From NCBI GenBank assembly GCA_024362935.1, contig JANCRA010000067.1:2231421-2295420 (forward strand): a DNA stretch of 64,000 bases. Direction: 5' to 3'. A model generated the notes under the pieces. The model was not told where the DNA came from. It made no database searches and saw only the letters and a list, made by a program, of their open reading frames with translations. Source of the stretch: Setophaga petechia. Lineage: Eukaryota; Chordata; Aves; Passeriformes; Parulidae. This document shows, one piece after another, positions 48,975 to 61,110 of this stretch (positions are counted from its first letter, which is position 1; every line of letters begins with the position of its first letter). The position numbers and the translations under genes are program-made.

Positions 48975-49285
48975 TAGATGTGATGGAGAGAGTCTATTTA
49001 CAAGGACACGTAGTGCTAGGACAAGGGGGAATGATTTTAAATGGAATGAAAAGAGGTTTAGAGTGGATATCAGGAAGATATTGTTCCCTTGAGGGTGGTG
49101 AGGTGCTGGAACAGGTTTCCCAAAGAAGTTTTGGATGTCCCATCCCTGGCAGTGTCCAAGCCCAGGCTGGATGGGGCTTGGAGCAACCTGGGATGGTGGA
49201 ATTTGTCCCTGCCTATGGCAGGGAGTGGAAGGGGATAATCTTCAAAGTTTCTTCCAACCCAAAGCGTTCTATGATTCCATGACAA
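48975..49285 (+). mobile_element. CR1 LINE 3' fragment
   Basis: Plus-strand CR1 from gtgctaggacaagggg (49009-49024) through the gtgtccaagcccagg block to the ttctatgattccatgac tail. The two plus-strand open frames here are CR1-derived. Confidence 0.95.
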
Positions 49286-50409
49286 TGATATATTGTATAA
49301 TTTACTCAGAGTGTGCCTCTCCAGGTGCCTCACACAGGGTGTTGGGATTTTGCAATGGAATTTCATTGCTACTGTAGCAGCACATTGAATAAATCCTCAA
49401 ATAAACAAACAAGTTTCACTACTTAGACTGATTCTTCTAAATGATTTATTTTAAAAGAATTTAAAGAACGCCAGTAGAATATTTGCTAAGAGACATATTA
49501 AGAACTTGAGGTCGTGTCTCGTTTATCCCATGGTATTTCTGAAAGGCCAAGTTGCAACAAGCAGGACAAATACACCTGACAAACATTTCAGCACTGCTGA
49601 CATTAATAGCATGGGTTCCTTCCCTGTGCTCATTGCACAACATCGAGTAGGAGCTCTTCCAGTGCTGCTCACAGGAAACTCAGGGGTGAAAACTCAAAGC
49701 AGCAGATGGAGAAAGGTGTAGGTCACACTCTGCTCCTCCTGCTTTGTGTTGTAATTCATGGGTCACTGCAGTCTGCTGAGAGAGGAAATAAAGAATAAAA
49801 TGTGGGATCCTAAAGAACATTTTATAAAACCAGGCTTGAAAATACAGAGCTTCCAGCCATGGAGGTCATGGTGATGCTGGCTGAAGTCACAGTAAGAACT
49901 GCCTGAATCCCAGCTGGACAAAGAGGGGACACAGCAAAAAAGGGTTGAGGATGATTGATAGCACAGGGGGAAGTGGAAGGCACTGGGAGGAATGTGCATG
50001 GTTTTATTCTTTTGCCCATTTCATTATTAAATGGACTGGCAAATCACTGTGGTTCCTTTCACTGAGGGTGAAGGAGTTTATGTCTTTCTTAGAAATAAGA
50101 ACTTTGTTGAGGTTTAAGTCCAGTTTTAGATAGTGTCAATACTACCTGTACAATTCAGAGCACATTTGTATTTTTATCTTTCTTCATGTTCCCTTGCATC
50201 AGTGATTTTTCTTAGCCTTCTTCAACTTAGAGGAGAAAAAATTACCTCAGAGATTAATATAATGTTTAAAGGGCTGAAAAGAAAGGCAGGAGGATGTCAG
50301 GACAGCACCCTGGTTTGTGGCCCTGCAGCAGTAAAGGAAGATACCCTGAGATACATTTTGAGGAAAGGTGGAAATAATTACTTTCTTTAAGTTAAGAAAT
50401 ACTTAGAGA
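49286..50409. other. No recognisable feature
   Basis: Unique-looking sequence without a convincing coding signal. Confidence 0.5.
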
Positions 50410-50690
50410 TTAATTGCCTTCTTTACTCAGAGGATGGTGGGGCACTGGAACAGGCTGCCCAGAGAAGTTGTGGATTTCCTTTTTCTGGAAGTGTCCAAGG
50501 CCAGGCTGGACAGGGCTTGGAACAACCTGGGACAGTGGAAGGTGTCCCTGCCATGGCAGGGGTGAAACTGGATGGGCTTTGATCTCCCTTCCAGCCCAAA
50601 CCATTCTGTGAATCTCTGATTCTATGATTGATTCTCTGATTCTATGATTGATTCTCTGATTCCACCATTGATTCTCTGATTCCACGTTGA
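50410..50690 (+). mobile_element. CR1 LINE 3' fragment with expanded tail
   Basis: Conserved plus-strand CR1 whose terminal repeat has grown into about four imperfect ~20-bp units (gattctctgattctatgatt) between about 50612 and 50685. Confidence 0.95.
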
Positions 50691-52252
50691 ATGCAATTGC
50701 AGAGATGTGAAAGAACAAGGTGAGCTCAGCCACCCTCAAGTCTGTCCTCTTTATCTTTGCCATTCCTGATAAAAATGCACTAAAATGATAAATACAGGTC
50801 TTGCTTTGTGGTCTGATCTTCTGCCTGTTGCAGGCTAAATGCAAACACAAAGGCACCAGAGGTGGTGATTTTTCAGTCACACAGAAGCAGTTGCACATTA
50901 CAGGGATGCATTTTGGAAATGGCACAAGTACAGAAAAATTTGGCATGTTGAAACCAGCCCGTGAATCAGAAGCTGTAATATTTTGGGTCAAAGCTCTCAG
51001 AGCTGATTTATAAAATGCCAGTTTGAACATGCTGCTGAAGAGAGTGATATGGATTATCCTGGCCGTGCACTCAGACACTCCTGCATTATCCTTCCAGTCT
51101 CACCAGTCTACATGGAATGGGCAGATCTGTTAACTTTTCTTTTTTCAGATCATCATATCTGGTTTATCTTGCTCTTCCACAGCACTCACTGCCCAGTTTT
51201 CCCCCACAGCTAATGGAGGTAAAAAGGATTTCCAATCCAATTAATTATTTTAGAACCCTGATTTAGGATCAAAATACTTTAAATCTGTATTCCACAGGTT
51301 CCATTGTTGTAAAGACAACATTTAATAAACACCATTTAGTTCCACCCAGAACTGCACACATAAAAAGGTTGTATTTTACAGCAAGTAGTTATAAGAGAAG
51401 CAAAAAGGAAATTACATAAAATTATATATGATTGTCAGAAAATTCAGGCAACCCCAGGTTTAAACGAAAGCATTTTTAAACTTCAGCATTTCAGTGAATG
51501 ACATTCATTATGGAACAGTCTGTCAGTTCATTAAGCAGAATATCAGGTTAGAGTTTCTGCAGTCAGTGAAGAAATGAACTGCATGTTAATGTTCAGGTGA
51601 ACTTCCTTCTCACCCTTTTAGAAAATAACTGTGAGTTCCAAATTATCTGATCCAAGTGGTCTGGTAGAGATATGCTGCTAGTTTCATATCCATATTTTTC
51701 CTGACATTTTACACACTAAACTTCTTCTGGCAGTGAATGGATTTGGCAAAGGGTCACACCCATGGTACTGCATAATACAGAGTACATGAAAATATGCATA
51801 ATCTATTTATTGAGGTCTGCCTCAGAAGCTCTTTGGAAATAACAGAGTAACTAAATTAAGTCCTTGTTCTAATTCAGTGGGGACAATGGGAAGGAAAGCA
51901 AGAGGTCGATGTAATGATCCATCAGGAGAAAAAATATTAATAATTTGACATAATATTATGTCAAAAGGGAGACTTTTAGTTTGGAGAAAGCATTTTTATT
52001 TCTGCTATGAAGACGTGAGACTTACTTTTTCTGATGGATCCTGGAAAGATAAAAAAACATTTTTCTTTCAGGGAGAGTATCATGAGAAGTTTTCCAAACT
52101 GATGCACATAAAGCTCCCCAGAGGACCTGGAAGATGCTGAGTCTATCAGAAGAATATTAAAGCCTGGTGCTTTGAAGAGTTTTGCTCTAAATAGGCCATG
52201 TTTTGCTTTAATCACCTTGGACCCAGCTCTGTGTTTTCTGGAGACAGAGAAC
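50691..52252. other. No recognisable feature
   Basis: AT-rich, unique-looking. No gene call is supported. Confidence 0.5.
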
Positions 52253-52609
52253 ATGCCAGAAAAAGCAGACAAAAGCCACACAAACCTTCCCCAGAGAAAG
52301 TGTGAGCTTGACATTGTTCATTCCAAACAGGAGAGTTTGGAGAAAATGAAACAACCTGGTAATAAAACCAGCAGCACTTTGGAACCTGAAAGAAAAGGTC
52401 TTTTCACATTAAAAATGCAAAACTACAACAACAAAAGTGCAGATGGAACCTACAGCTCAAGGAAGCTGGGAAAAGGAGCTGCAAGGAAAAACTCCAGAGT
52501 GGAGCTGGTGAATCACAAAAATTCAAAGAACCCAGAAGTTCTTACTCCTTTCTCACCCTACAAGGAGAGAGCAACCTGGGCAACAAAAGCCAGGAGCTGT
52601 CAGTGGTAG
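52253..52609 (+). other. Unassigned 118-codon open frame, probably non-coding
   Basis: An ATG-initiated frame of 118 codons rich in Lys, Asn and Ser, not built on a simple repeat and not in CR1 or an LTR. I recognise no domain, signal peptide or membrane segment, and I saw no good splice sites. The opposite strand is also partly open. It is longer than most random frames nearby, so I record it, but the simplest view is chance. Confidence 0.15.
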
Positions 52610-52732
52610 CTGAATCTGGAGAAAGTCAAATGCAGTCTCGAGGTTGTCTCATGAAAAAATGATTCCAGGAATGTTTTGGAGCTAATAGATGCATAGACTG
52701 GAAATCTAAAAATCTACCTACAATGTAGATTT

Positions 52733-52860
52733 TTGGGGGGTTGGGGTTTTTTTTGTTTGTTTGTTTTTTGTTGTGGGGTTTTAATTGGTGTTTTATTTTG
52801 TTTTGGTTTGGGTTTTTTGTTTGTTTTGTTTTGTTGTTTTGTTGGGGTTTTTTTTGTGGC
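52733..52860 (+). repeat. G/T-rich low-complexity tract
   Basis: Runs of T with G blocks, including GGGGGGTTGGGG at the left end and later GGGG and GGG runs. It is the opposite-strand counterpart of the A/C-rich tracts at 10430, 19441 and 41157, and has G-quadruplex potential on the plus strand. Confidence 0.93.
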
Positions 52861-55800
52861 CCAGTATCTTAACTGTGATTCAAGACAGAAATTCAAAATG
52901 GTATTTTCAAGCCCTGCATGAGAGTATATGAAAATCAACCAAATCTTTGTGTCTTTGGTGAGAGCACTGAGGCCAAGATTTGATTTCTACACCACGAGGA
53001 GGAGGGATCAGAAAGCCAGGACAGGTCTCAGACAGCAAATGAAACCATTTCAGTGGCATTTATGGAAGACTTTTTGGGCTAAAGAGCTCCAGAGCTCAGT
53101 CTGTAGTAGATAATTGTATTTATCCACATTGACTGGGCACTGGCCAGAGGCCAGAATCAGTAGCTGAAACGCTGGTGTTTGGTGCAGCAGCACCCCAGGG
53201 TATTTAACCTGCCCTCAGGAAGAGGGGAAATGATGTGCTGCAGATAAACACCACACTGACAAATCCCTGATGGATGTTAGATACCCCAGGGGATCTCAAA
53301 TGCCACTTAGCACCTCTGTTTAAGTGGCTGAATCATGTCCTAAATCTCCTTTTATTTTAACAGGAGTTTCTGCACTCACATACAGCAGACACTTCAAACC
53401 CACACCCGTCTTGATCTGAGAGCTGGATCCCATTTGGGGCCAGCATCATAAAAATTATCTGAGCAAAAGGGACCTGCAAGTTCCATACAGAGAAAAGGAA
53501 ATGAGTTGAGCACTAGAGGTGAAAATCTGCCAGGGATTCGCTTGCTGGAGGCACCAAAAAGGCTGAGATGTGCTTTTCTTCCCCTCTTCTGAATGAAATT
53601 CAGACTTTGGTAGCCTGCAAAATCTCTTTTCCATGACAATCATTGCTACATCCAGCAACAGGCCAGAGAACAAAGAGCTGGAGAACACAGAGCAGCATCC
53701 AGAGGCTTGGATGATGCAGAGAAACAATTTCCACATGGCTGATATTGGCTTTCCACTCTGCTCCCTCCCTGCAGCCACCATGAACTGTTCTCTAAGGAAG
53801 CTCATCCCAGCTGTTCACCCACTGTATGTAATCATCCCAGCTCCCAAACCCATTCAGCAGCACAAAAACCCCATCCAGGCTGTCAAAAGCCACGAAACCC
53901 CAATGAATGAGTGTGACTTGTGCCATCCAAGGCTGCAGTGACAGCTGTGACACATTCCCAGCCTTAGTCATGAAGAGCTCAAGCATCTGCGGTATTTTGG
54001 ATGCTCTCTCATCTCCTCTGCATTTTAAGCTAGAGCACAAAACTCCTGGAAGGAATCCAAAGATCCAGCTCTCTAAAACACAGGAAATGAGTAACTTCAC
54101 TAACTTTAACTTGGGTCTTTAAATAATGCACTTGTGCTGGCTTCTTTATAGAATTTGTTTCTAGGCCAAGAGAAAGTTCTGTTGTGTGTCCAAAATCTTA
54201 GATGCAAATTAAGCCCAAGCTCATATTTGGCTTTTGGTACTAATTGCATCAACTTAAGAATGCAGTTGCATGTGAAATGTCATTATTACAAATATTTTGT
54301 TTTAAAAGGAAATGTTTTTTTTTTACTTTTGACCATGACTGTGTCATTTTATGTTTTTGCTAGAAATAAAAAGCACCTTCTCTAAACCTACTTCAAAAAT
54401 GTGACAGTAAGAGCAGAAAGAGAAATGTTGTGATTTAATAAAGTCTTTCCATTCCAGGAAAAGGAATTCAGAGTTAAAGATATCTTAGCTATTTTAAACT
54501 CCGTTTCCAAACATATATAATTTATTTCTGCTGTGGAGAAATGTATCCCTTACTGCTACAACTTTAACTCCAGTCTATTTATCAATGTGTTCTGAGATGT
54601 TAATGTTTTTATTTTTTGCATTATTTGGTTTTCAGTAATTAATTTAAAAGGCAATAGCAAAGGAGGAAGATGTTAGTTAAATCTATTTATCAGTGGACTT
54701 TGTTAGCTTAGGACAGAGGGTGAAAGCATTAGAATAAAAAAGCACTGAGCTATTGATACATGGCAAAAAGATGCCTTTTAGGTCACCTAGTTCTGAGCAC
54801 AAGGGCTCCAAGCTGGTCAAATTGTATTTCACAAAGTGCCAACCCTGAGCTAATGAGGTCTGGTCAGCATTCATCTCCAGCTCCGTGCAGCTTCCAGTGC
54901 AGCCATTCCCATGCAGGGTAGAGCAGATGAATCTGGAGCTTTCACAGCTCCTGCCTGGCTCAGGGAACAGGCAGAGCCAGCTTCTGTGTGCCTGCAGAAA
55001 ATCATGTCACTGTCCTAGATGTGTCCCTGTGCTGGTGTGTCCACAAAATCCTATCCCAGCTTCTGCTGGCAAATCCCTCTGAGTAACTGGACAAAGGAAG
55101 AAAGTGTTGATACACCAAGGAAGTCTATCAGACCTCAAAAATCAATGAATAATTAAAAAATAATCTAGGGAGGATATTGTCTGGGACGTGTGGCATGAAT
55201 TCTGCAGCAGCTGTGTCTGCCCTTCACGGAATAAAGGGAAGATGTGGGTGAGGAAGATGTGGGGTCTACCACAGCAGTCTTAGACTTTCCATAAAACTTG
55301 GGCTTTTCATAAAACTTACCAGCTATCAAAATCTGTGAGCAAGCAAAACATCAGCAGCCTTCCCCTCCAAAGAAAGATGGGGAAAAGGCATTTCATTTCC
55401 TGGGGATGCCTCTGAGATAGCATGGAAGGCTCCATCTGGATGATTGTGCATGTGTGTCTGAGTCAGCTGCTGCAAGAACCTCCACGGGCTGATTCATCTG
55501 ACCCCTCCAGGATGGCATGAACCACTCTGCTCATTCCCAACACAGGGGATTAGGGGGATTGGCTTGGATGTGAGAATTTCGTTTGCAGATGCTTTCAGAG
55601 AGTAGATGAGCATCCTCCAGGCAGCCAAACACTTCCGAGTGAGAAATCCTTCCTTCCACATGAAATGAGCAATAGTTTTGCCAGGGGATCCTTTGGGGAC
55701 AAGTTTCCTCTTGAGAATGAGTGAATTTACACATCCTCCAGCCCTCAGAGATGGACCTAATGATCAATCTGCTCCCCAGAAACCAAGAACTTATCTCCAT

Positions 55801-58154
55801 TCAACACATTTTTTCTTTCCCCTTAAGAATCCTCACAGAATCAGACTGGGCAATGCAGTGTCCCTTGCAGGGACAGAAAGCAGCAAAATTCAACTGATTC
55901 TGAGCAACAAATTAATAAAAATTTAAAAAAAATCCAGGCTATTAACCCACCACACAGATTAAAACATCTTTTCCTGCCTTAACCCTCAGCTCCAGTTAGC
56001 AAAGCAACAAATCATAGATGGCAGACCATAATTATCCTTCCATTTGCAGCTCCCAAGCAATCGTGACCCAAGCATCTCTAATGGGGTGCAAAAGCCACTG
56101 TCATTGAGGCACATTTCTTGTGGAATGCCTCAAACTGAATGGACAAACCTGAAAACAGACCTGGCAGATGTTTAATGTACGTTCATTAAGGAGCTCTTAG
56201 ACATCAACACTCCCAATGTGTCACAAAATAAATTATTATTATTGCTATTGCCATAAAAATTATTATGAAGAATTTGACCATATACACACTCGTCCCCTTT
56301 TCTCTCAGTTTTAGAGGGAATTATTAATTACATTAACAAAAACTAGAAATATTAAGTTATTTGTTGGGTATTTTGGTGCTTGTTTTAGTTATAGTTTTTT
56401 TAACAATGGTATTAAGGAGAGGTTTTTCCTCCTTTAAAAACTATTTTTATAAAAAAACCAATGGCAGTCAAATAGATCAAAGTAGTTTCAGGTTGTAGGT
56501 CTCTGTCAAGGAGTAAGATATGACACCTGAATGAGCAGGGATGAGACTTTCAGGGTGTCTCCAGATAAATTGAAGGATTTTTATTTAACAGAGCAGCAAA
56601 CAGGAGTCCCTGCAGCTGCCTATTTCTGCAGGACTCTTTCAGGAATACTGAAATATTCCTCAGCATCACAGCCACGCTGGTTTTAAATCCTCTGTGTGGT
56701 GATGCTTCCACCTTTTCTTTAGGAGATGGAATGGTTTAGCTTGTCCTGAGAAGTTCAGCCCTGAAATGATTAATCTGGCTACTCTGGAGATGAGCTTGCA
56801 GGGGGACACACTCACTGAGCTGCAGTGAGTTACATAAACAAGGCTCGAACAACCCAGCGAGTTTTACACTCATTCCCAGTTTGCCTTGTGCAGCTAAAAG
56901 TGCAAGCCTAAGGAGACAGATAATAAATTGAGAGAGCAAAAGGTGGTCAGAGGATAAAACACCAGCAAAGCAATGGAGTGAAGGGTGGACATTCTGCCAC
57001 AAAGCTTCTGAAAAAATAATAAACCTGCCTTTTCCCCCCATATATTTGTGCCCACTCAATTACAATCCCAACAGCCTTTCAGCAGCCACAACAGACACAG
57101 GAATTCTAGAACTCAGTGCTGTGGAAAAGTACCAAACACCTTTCTGTATGCAAAGCATTCCCTAAGAACAGAACAAGTTCAGCACCAAGGGAACTGGGAA
57201 AGTCTCCTCAGGGATACTCTGAGCAGCCTCTTTCAGCGGTGCCACAGCTCAGCCTGACCAGACACTGTCAGCAAAGATGACTTTCAAGTTGTGGATAGCC
57301 AAAAAAATAAAGAGAGAGTTCCTCACTGCTGCATTTACATCCTTTTCAGCAGAGCTGTTCCACTTCTGTCCTGATGTGGAAAATTCACTCCAAAACCCTG
57401 TTGACTGCAGTGTTGCTGAAGCACAGATGGTATGGGATTGGCTGGACGTGACAGGAGCAGAGGAAATGGAAACAAGGAAACACAGGCCAACAAAAAATTC
57501 CCCTCCTTGACTTAAAGATTGCGGCTGCACTCTCTGGGCCAAGGAAAGGGGTGAAATAAAACTGAGCATCTCCACTGCCTTCCACATCCTCAGATCAGTT
57601 TTCCTCTCCTGGGAGCAGTGGTAAATAAGCAATTTCTCTGTTAAAATCAGGACCAACTGCAAGACCTGATATTTCTGCAGGTTTCCCCACCAGGCATGAG
57701 CTGCAGCATGATTCTGCCCTGAGTTCACTTCTTTCTCAGCTCCTCTTAACTCAGATACTCTGCTTTCATTAAAAGATAATCTGAGCTAATTTAGGAATTA
57801 GACTGTTTGTACTAAGTGTGCTCAGAAGGAAGGAAAGGCAAACAAAATCTGCTACATTGGAATGAATCAGCTCGGGGACACGGGGCTCAACTTAGCAAAG
57901 GCACAGGCACATATGGAACTCAACCCCAGGAAAAAAATATCTCCGGGATGCTGTCTCAGTCAGCCAAACGAGGAGAGATGTGATGAACAAAGGTCTGAAT
58001 GTGCTCAGCAGCCCAGCCCACAAGCTCAGAAATCTCAGGTTTTCTCTCCCTGGTAGCATCCCACAACAGAGCTCCTGCCTCCGTGTTTGTGAGCCTCACA
58101 AACAGCAGCAGCAGCAGCTCTGGGCAGCTCCGTGGGGCTGGGGCACCACCGTGC
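52861..58154. other. Long stretch without a confident feature
   Basis: Single-copy-looking DNA. Open frames at 53455-53941, 55531-55800 and 57249-57728 carry no domain I recognise. In the proposed gene model this lies in the first intron. Confidence 0.5.
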
Positions 58155-58160
58155 CAGCAG

Positions 58161-58477
58161 CAGAATTCCTAAACCCATAGTGAGGAAAGAGCCCCAGCAG
58201 CAGAATTCCTAAAGCCACAGTGAGGAAATAGCCCCGGCAGCAGAATTCTTAAAGCCACCGTGAGGAAACACCCCCAGGAGCAGAATTCCCAAACCCACAG
58301 TGAGGAAATAGCCCGAGCAGAAGAATTCCTGAACCCACAGCAAGGAAAGAGCCCCAGCAGCAGAATTCCTAAAACCATAATGAGAAAAGAGCCCCAGCAG
58401 CAGAATTCCTAAAGCCACAGTGAGGAAACACCCCCAAGAGCAGAATTCCCAAACCCAGAGTGAGGAAATAGCCCTCC
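58161..58477 (+). repeat. 40-bp minisatellite, 8 copies without indels
   Basis: Units start at 58161, 58201, 58241, 58281, 58321, 58361, 58401 and 58441, exactly 40 bp apart. Each opens with (c/a)agaattc and contains gtgaggaaa or a close variant. Every unit keeps an EcoRI site (GAATTC). Copies 3-4 and 7-8 share private variants (acaccccca, then gaattccc), pointing to a four-unit higher-order repeat. Three units equal 40 codons, which explains the repetitive Leu/Gly/Phe-rich minus frame. Confidence 0.97.
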
Positions 58478-59689
58478 AGTTTCCTGCAGGGATCCCTATG
58501 GATGATGGAAAGCTAAAGCCCAGGAGCAAGCACAAAGTCTGTTTAAAGAGAAATAAGTGATTTATCCCACAAAAAGCCCCCTCCTCGTGACCTTGAAGGC
58601 TGTGGTTATCCTCCCAGCCATTCACAGGTCTTTGGTTGGAGAGAACAAAACAGCGGAAATCTTGAGATAAATGCCTGGGACAAAATGAGATCAATTGGAG
58701 CTGTCCTGAATGACAGCAAAGCAGCAACCCTGGCCCACAGCACATGGAAACAGGTGGGAATAAAACTGAAGATCACAACCCACACACAAGCAGACACATC
58801 AACTCTAATCCATCCAACTCCCCTTATTGCCCTGACCAGCATTCCTTAACAATTCACCAAATTCCAATATTGCCTTACCCATCCTACAGGACAACTTCCT
58901 CCAAGCCAGCTCCAGGCTGTCTGGCATTAGCCGAAGAGAGATGCTTGTATAACACGTTCTTTCTCTGCAGCTACACCAGGAGCACTTTCAGGAGTTTGCC
59001 TCTGTGCTATGATTAACCTCCAGCAATCAAACATTCCCTTGGATGAGCCACAGGAGCATTTCCCTGCTGTACCTGACCAGTGCTGCATAGGCTGGGCAGA
59101 GGAGTGAGGGGGCTGTGTACCCAAATAACAGCAAGTGCAAATCCATTTGTTGTTTTTTTTTTTTTTTACTCCAACAGATGAAATAGAAAAATCCAACATG
59201 CTACTTCTGTTACATATTGCTGTACCAGTCCACCACACACACTGTAATTAACATGCACCAGACGGATGGTAATTGATAATTCCCTGAGAAAGAATCACAT
59301 CACTTTGCTGCCCTTATTCACTTTAGTTAAGATTTTCTCCTTATTACAGCTACCTCCAGTGCTACTCCAATACATCCTTCAAGCTAAAGGCCAGCTTCTG
59401 TTTACCTGCAGATCAGATGCAGAAGAAATCCACTGACTTCCAGGGAGTTCTTCTAGATCTGCTGCTGTGTAAGTGGGATGATCGTGCAGCCATAAACACC
59501 AGTGTGCCACTAATCAAATCCCCCTTTTTCTTCCCCGTGCGTTTTCCAGTTCTGCACAGCAAGCTGCATTATCACATTCTGCCTGCAAACTCCTCAGATT
59601 CCAACACATACCTGAACGCTTCCCATCCTAAATTCAGAGCACAGCGGGAGGGAAGGAGCCTGTCCTGTGTGCCATCCCCCTGACTGGAG
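58478..59689. other. No recognisable feature
   Basis: Moderate GC, unique-looking, with a poly(T) run at about 59151-59168. Lies between the minisatellite and the CpG island. Confidence 0.45.
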
Positions 59690-60215
59690 ATGTGCTCGGC
59701 ACGAAGATGATATTATTAGAGCCAGCTGCTCAAACACCGATAAGGAGCAGTGCCCAGGGGCACACGAGCGGAGGTCAAAGGCACAGGAACCCGCAGTTTC
59801 TCCCTACTACCCCACAGTAAAACCAAGCAAGTCCTGCTGCACCGCTCGGAGGCTGAATCAGAGTTTCTGTGGCAGGTGAGGATGCGGAGCTGCATCGGGA
59901 AACGCCGACAGCAGCGGCGGGGCTGTTAACAATCAGGTTTTATTTACCAGCCATATTGTGTTAAAACCAGACGTGATTCCCATACCGAGCGCCTCAACCT
60001 GTCACCGCCAGCAAAGGGAGATTGATTTGTTTGCGGAGAAGCAAATCTATCTGGAGGACGCATCCTCCGAGCCCGCATGCAATCCCCACCGAGAAGTGTC
60101 CCCAGGAGCTGGGGACAAGGAGGTAAATCAGTGATCAGAGCCAGACAAGCCGGCGGTTCCTGTGGCATCCTCGGGGGATGGGGATGCCCCGGCAGGAGCT
60201 GGGGGAAGGACTCAC

Positions 60216-60430
60216 CATTGCAGCAGGGCTCGGTCCCGGCGCTGGCGATGCCGCATCCCCGCGGGGGGACAGTGGCCGCGGGGAGCGGTCCAAGCCCCGC
60301 TGCCCGCGCTGGCTGCCCCCGGCCTCCGAAGGGAATCCAAATTCCTCCTCCCTCGCCTGCCGGTCATGTCCAGGCTGCCTTTGCTCAGGGGATGGGCCAG
60401 CTCCTGGCCGTGAAGGAATTTGCCATCGCT
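60216..60430 (-). other. Putative non-coding first exon ending at a consensus donor
   Basis: On the minus strand the sequence CAATG|GTGAGT (exon end 60216, intron from 60215) is a consensus splice donor inside the CpG island. The transcription start is not visible; 60430 is only a nominal right limit before the poly-A tract. An ATG at 60256 opens 13 codons that reach the donor. If joined to the exon at 28711, the next codon becomes TGA, so this would be a short upstream frame. The link to the 28.6-kb exon is inference. Confidence 0.4.
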
Positions 60431-60437
60431 AAATCAG

Positions 60438-60473
60438 AAAAAAAAAACAAAAAAAAAAAAAAAAAAAAAAAAA
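60438..60473 (+). repeat. Poly(A) tract inside the CpG island
   Basis: About 36 bp of A with one C, followed by an A/C-rich stretch to about 60530 and a T-rich one to 60592. No target duplication suggests a retrotransposed insert. Confidence 0.95.
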
Positions 60474-61110
60474 TCCCTAACAAACCAAACCACAAAACTT
60501 AAACAGCAACAAAATAAAAGCAAGAAGGGAAGTGGGATATTTTAAAACTTTTTTTCCCCCTCCTCTATTTTTTGTTTTCTTTTTTTTTTAAGGGTGCTCG
60601 GGGCGGGGCGGGGGACCAGAGGGGTGCTCAGGCTGGCTGGGATGCTGCGCCGGGGTGAGATGCACCGGTGCGCTCGCCCGGGCCCCCGTGCCTGTGTGTG
60701 ATTCTCATACCCAGACAATGCTCTGCAAAGCGAGCTGGTCCTGCGGAGAAATGCAAACACCTCCTCCCCCGAGTGCCTGAGCAAAGGGAAAGGCGATATG
60801 GAACCAATAGCTTCTCCTTGGCTGCTCTCATTAATATGGACGAGAAAAAGAAACCAATGAGGAGGAGCGGGAGGAGGGATTTATTCAAATCAAATTTCCC
60901 GAATCGAACACCCTTTTTCCATTTTTTTTCTTTCATTTTCCCACGTACCCCAAATCTGCCTTCTCCCTGTCGCTTTAGCCCGATTTCTGCTGTCCCGGAA
61001 ATTTTTATTTCTTATTTCATTTCTGTGACAGGGTCAGCAGCACACGGCGATGGGAGGGACGATGGCATCGCTGCTGCGAGCGAGCGGGGGCTGTGCGAGG
61101 GAGGATGAAA

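Larger units (their letters stand above)
59690..61110. promoter_or_regulatory. CpG island, candidate promoter
   Basis: CpG is frequent here and scarce elsewhere in the window. The densest parts are 60160-60360 and 60595-60690. Motifs include adjacent GC boxes (gggcggggcggggg, about 60601-60614), CCAAT boxes at 60804-60808 and 60854-60858, and an ATTAATAT motif near 60830. A/T-rich tracts (poly-A at 60438-60473, T-rich to about 60592) split the island in two. Direction is not certain; the minus-strand donor at 60215 favours leftward transcription, but the island could be bidirectional. Confidence 0.7.

Noticed and set aside
50410..51078. 222-residue minus-strand frame
   Set aside because: Its C-terminal third is antisense CR1, and the rest shows no recognisable domain.
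52733..52860. Interstitial telomere
   Set aside because: The G/T tract has irregular GGGGTTTT-like units and no TTAGGG runs.
58161..58477. Possible CRISPR-like array
   Set aside because: Units are directly adjacent with no variable spacers, and the window is vertebrate.
58209..58745. 178-residue repetitive minus-strand frame, possible repeat protein
   Set aside because: It is the translation of the 40-bp minisatellite; three units happen to equal 40 codons.
59871..59880. Plus-strand splice donor CAG|GTGAGG
   Set aside because: Isolated donor-like sequence without a recognisable exon or start codon upstream; such matches are common.
60077..60502. 141-residue plus-strand frame in the CpG island
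   Set aside because: It runs into the poly-A tract (polylysine) and overlaps other open frames in GC-rich DNA; no conserved motif was seen.
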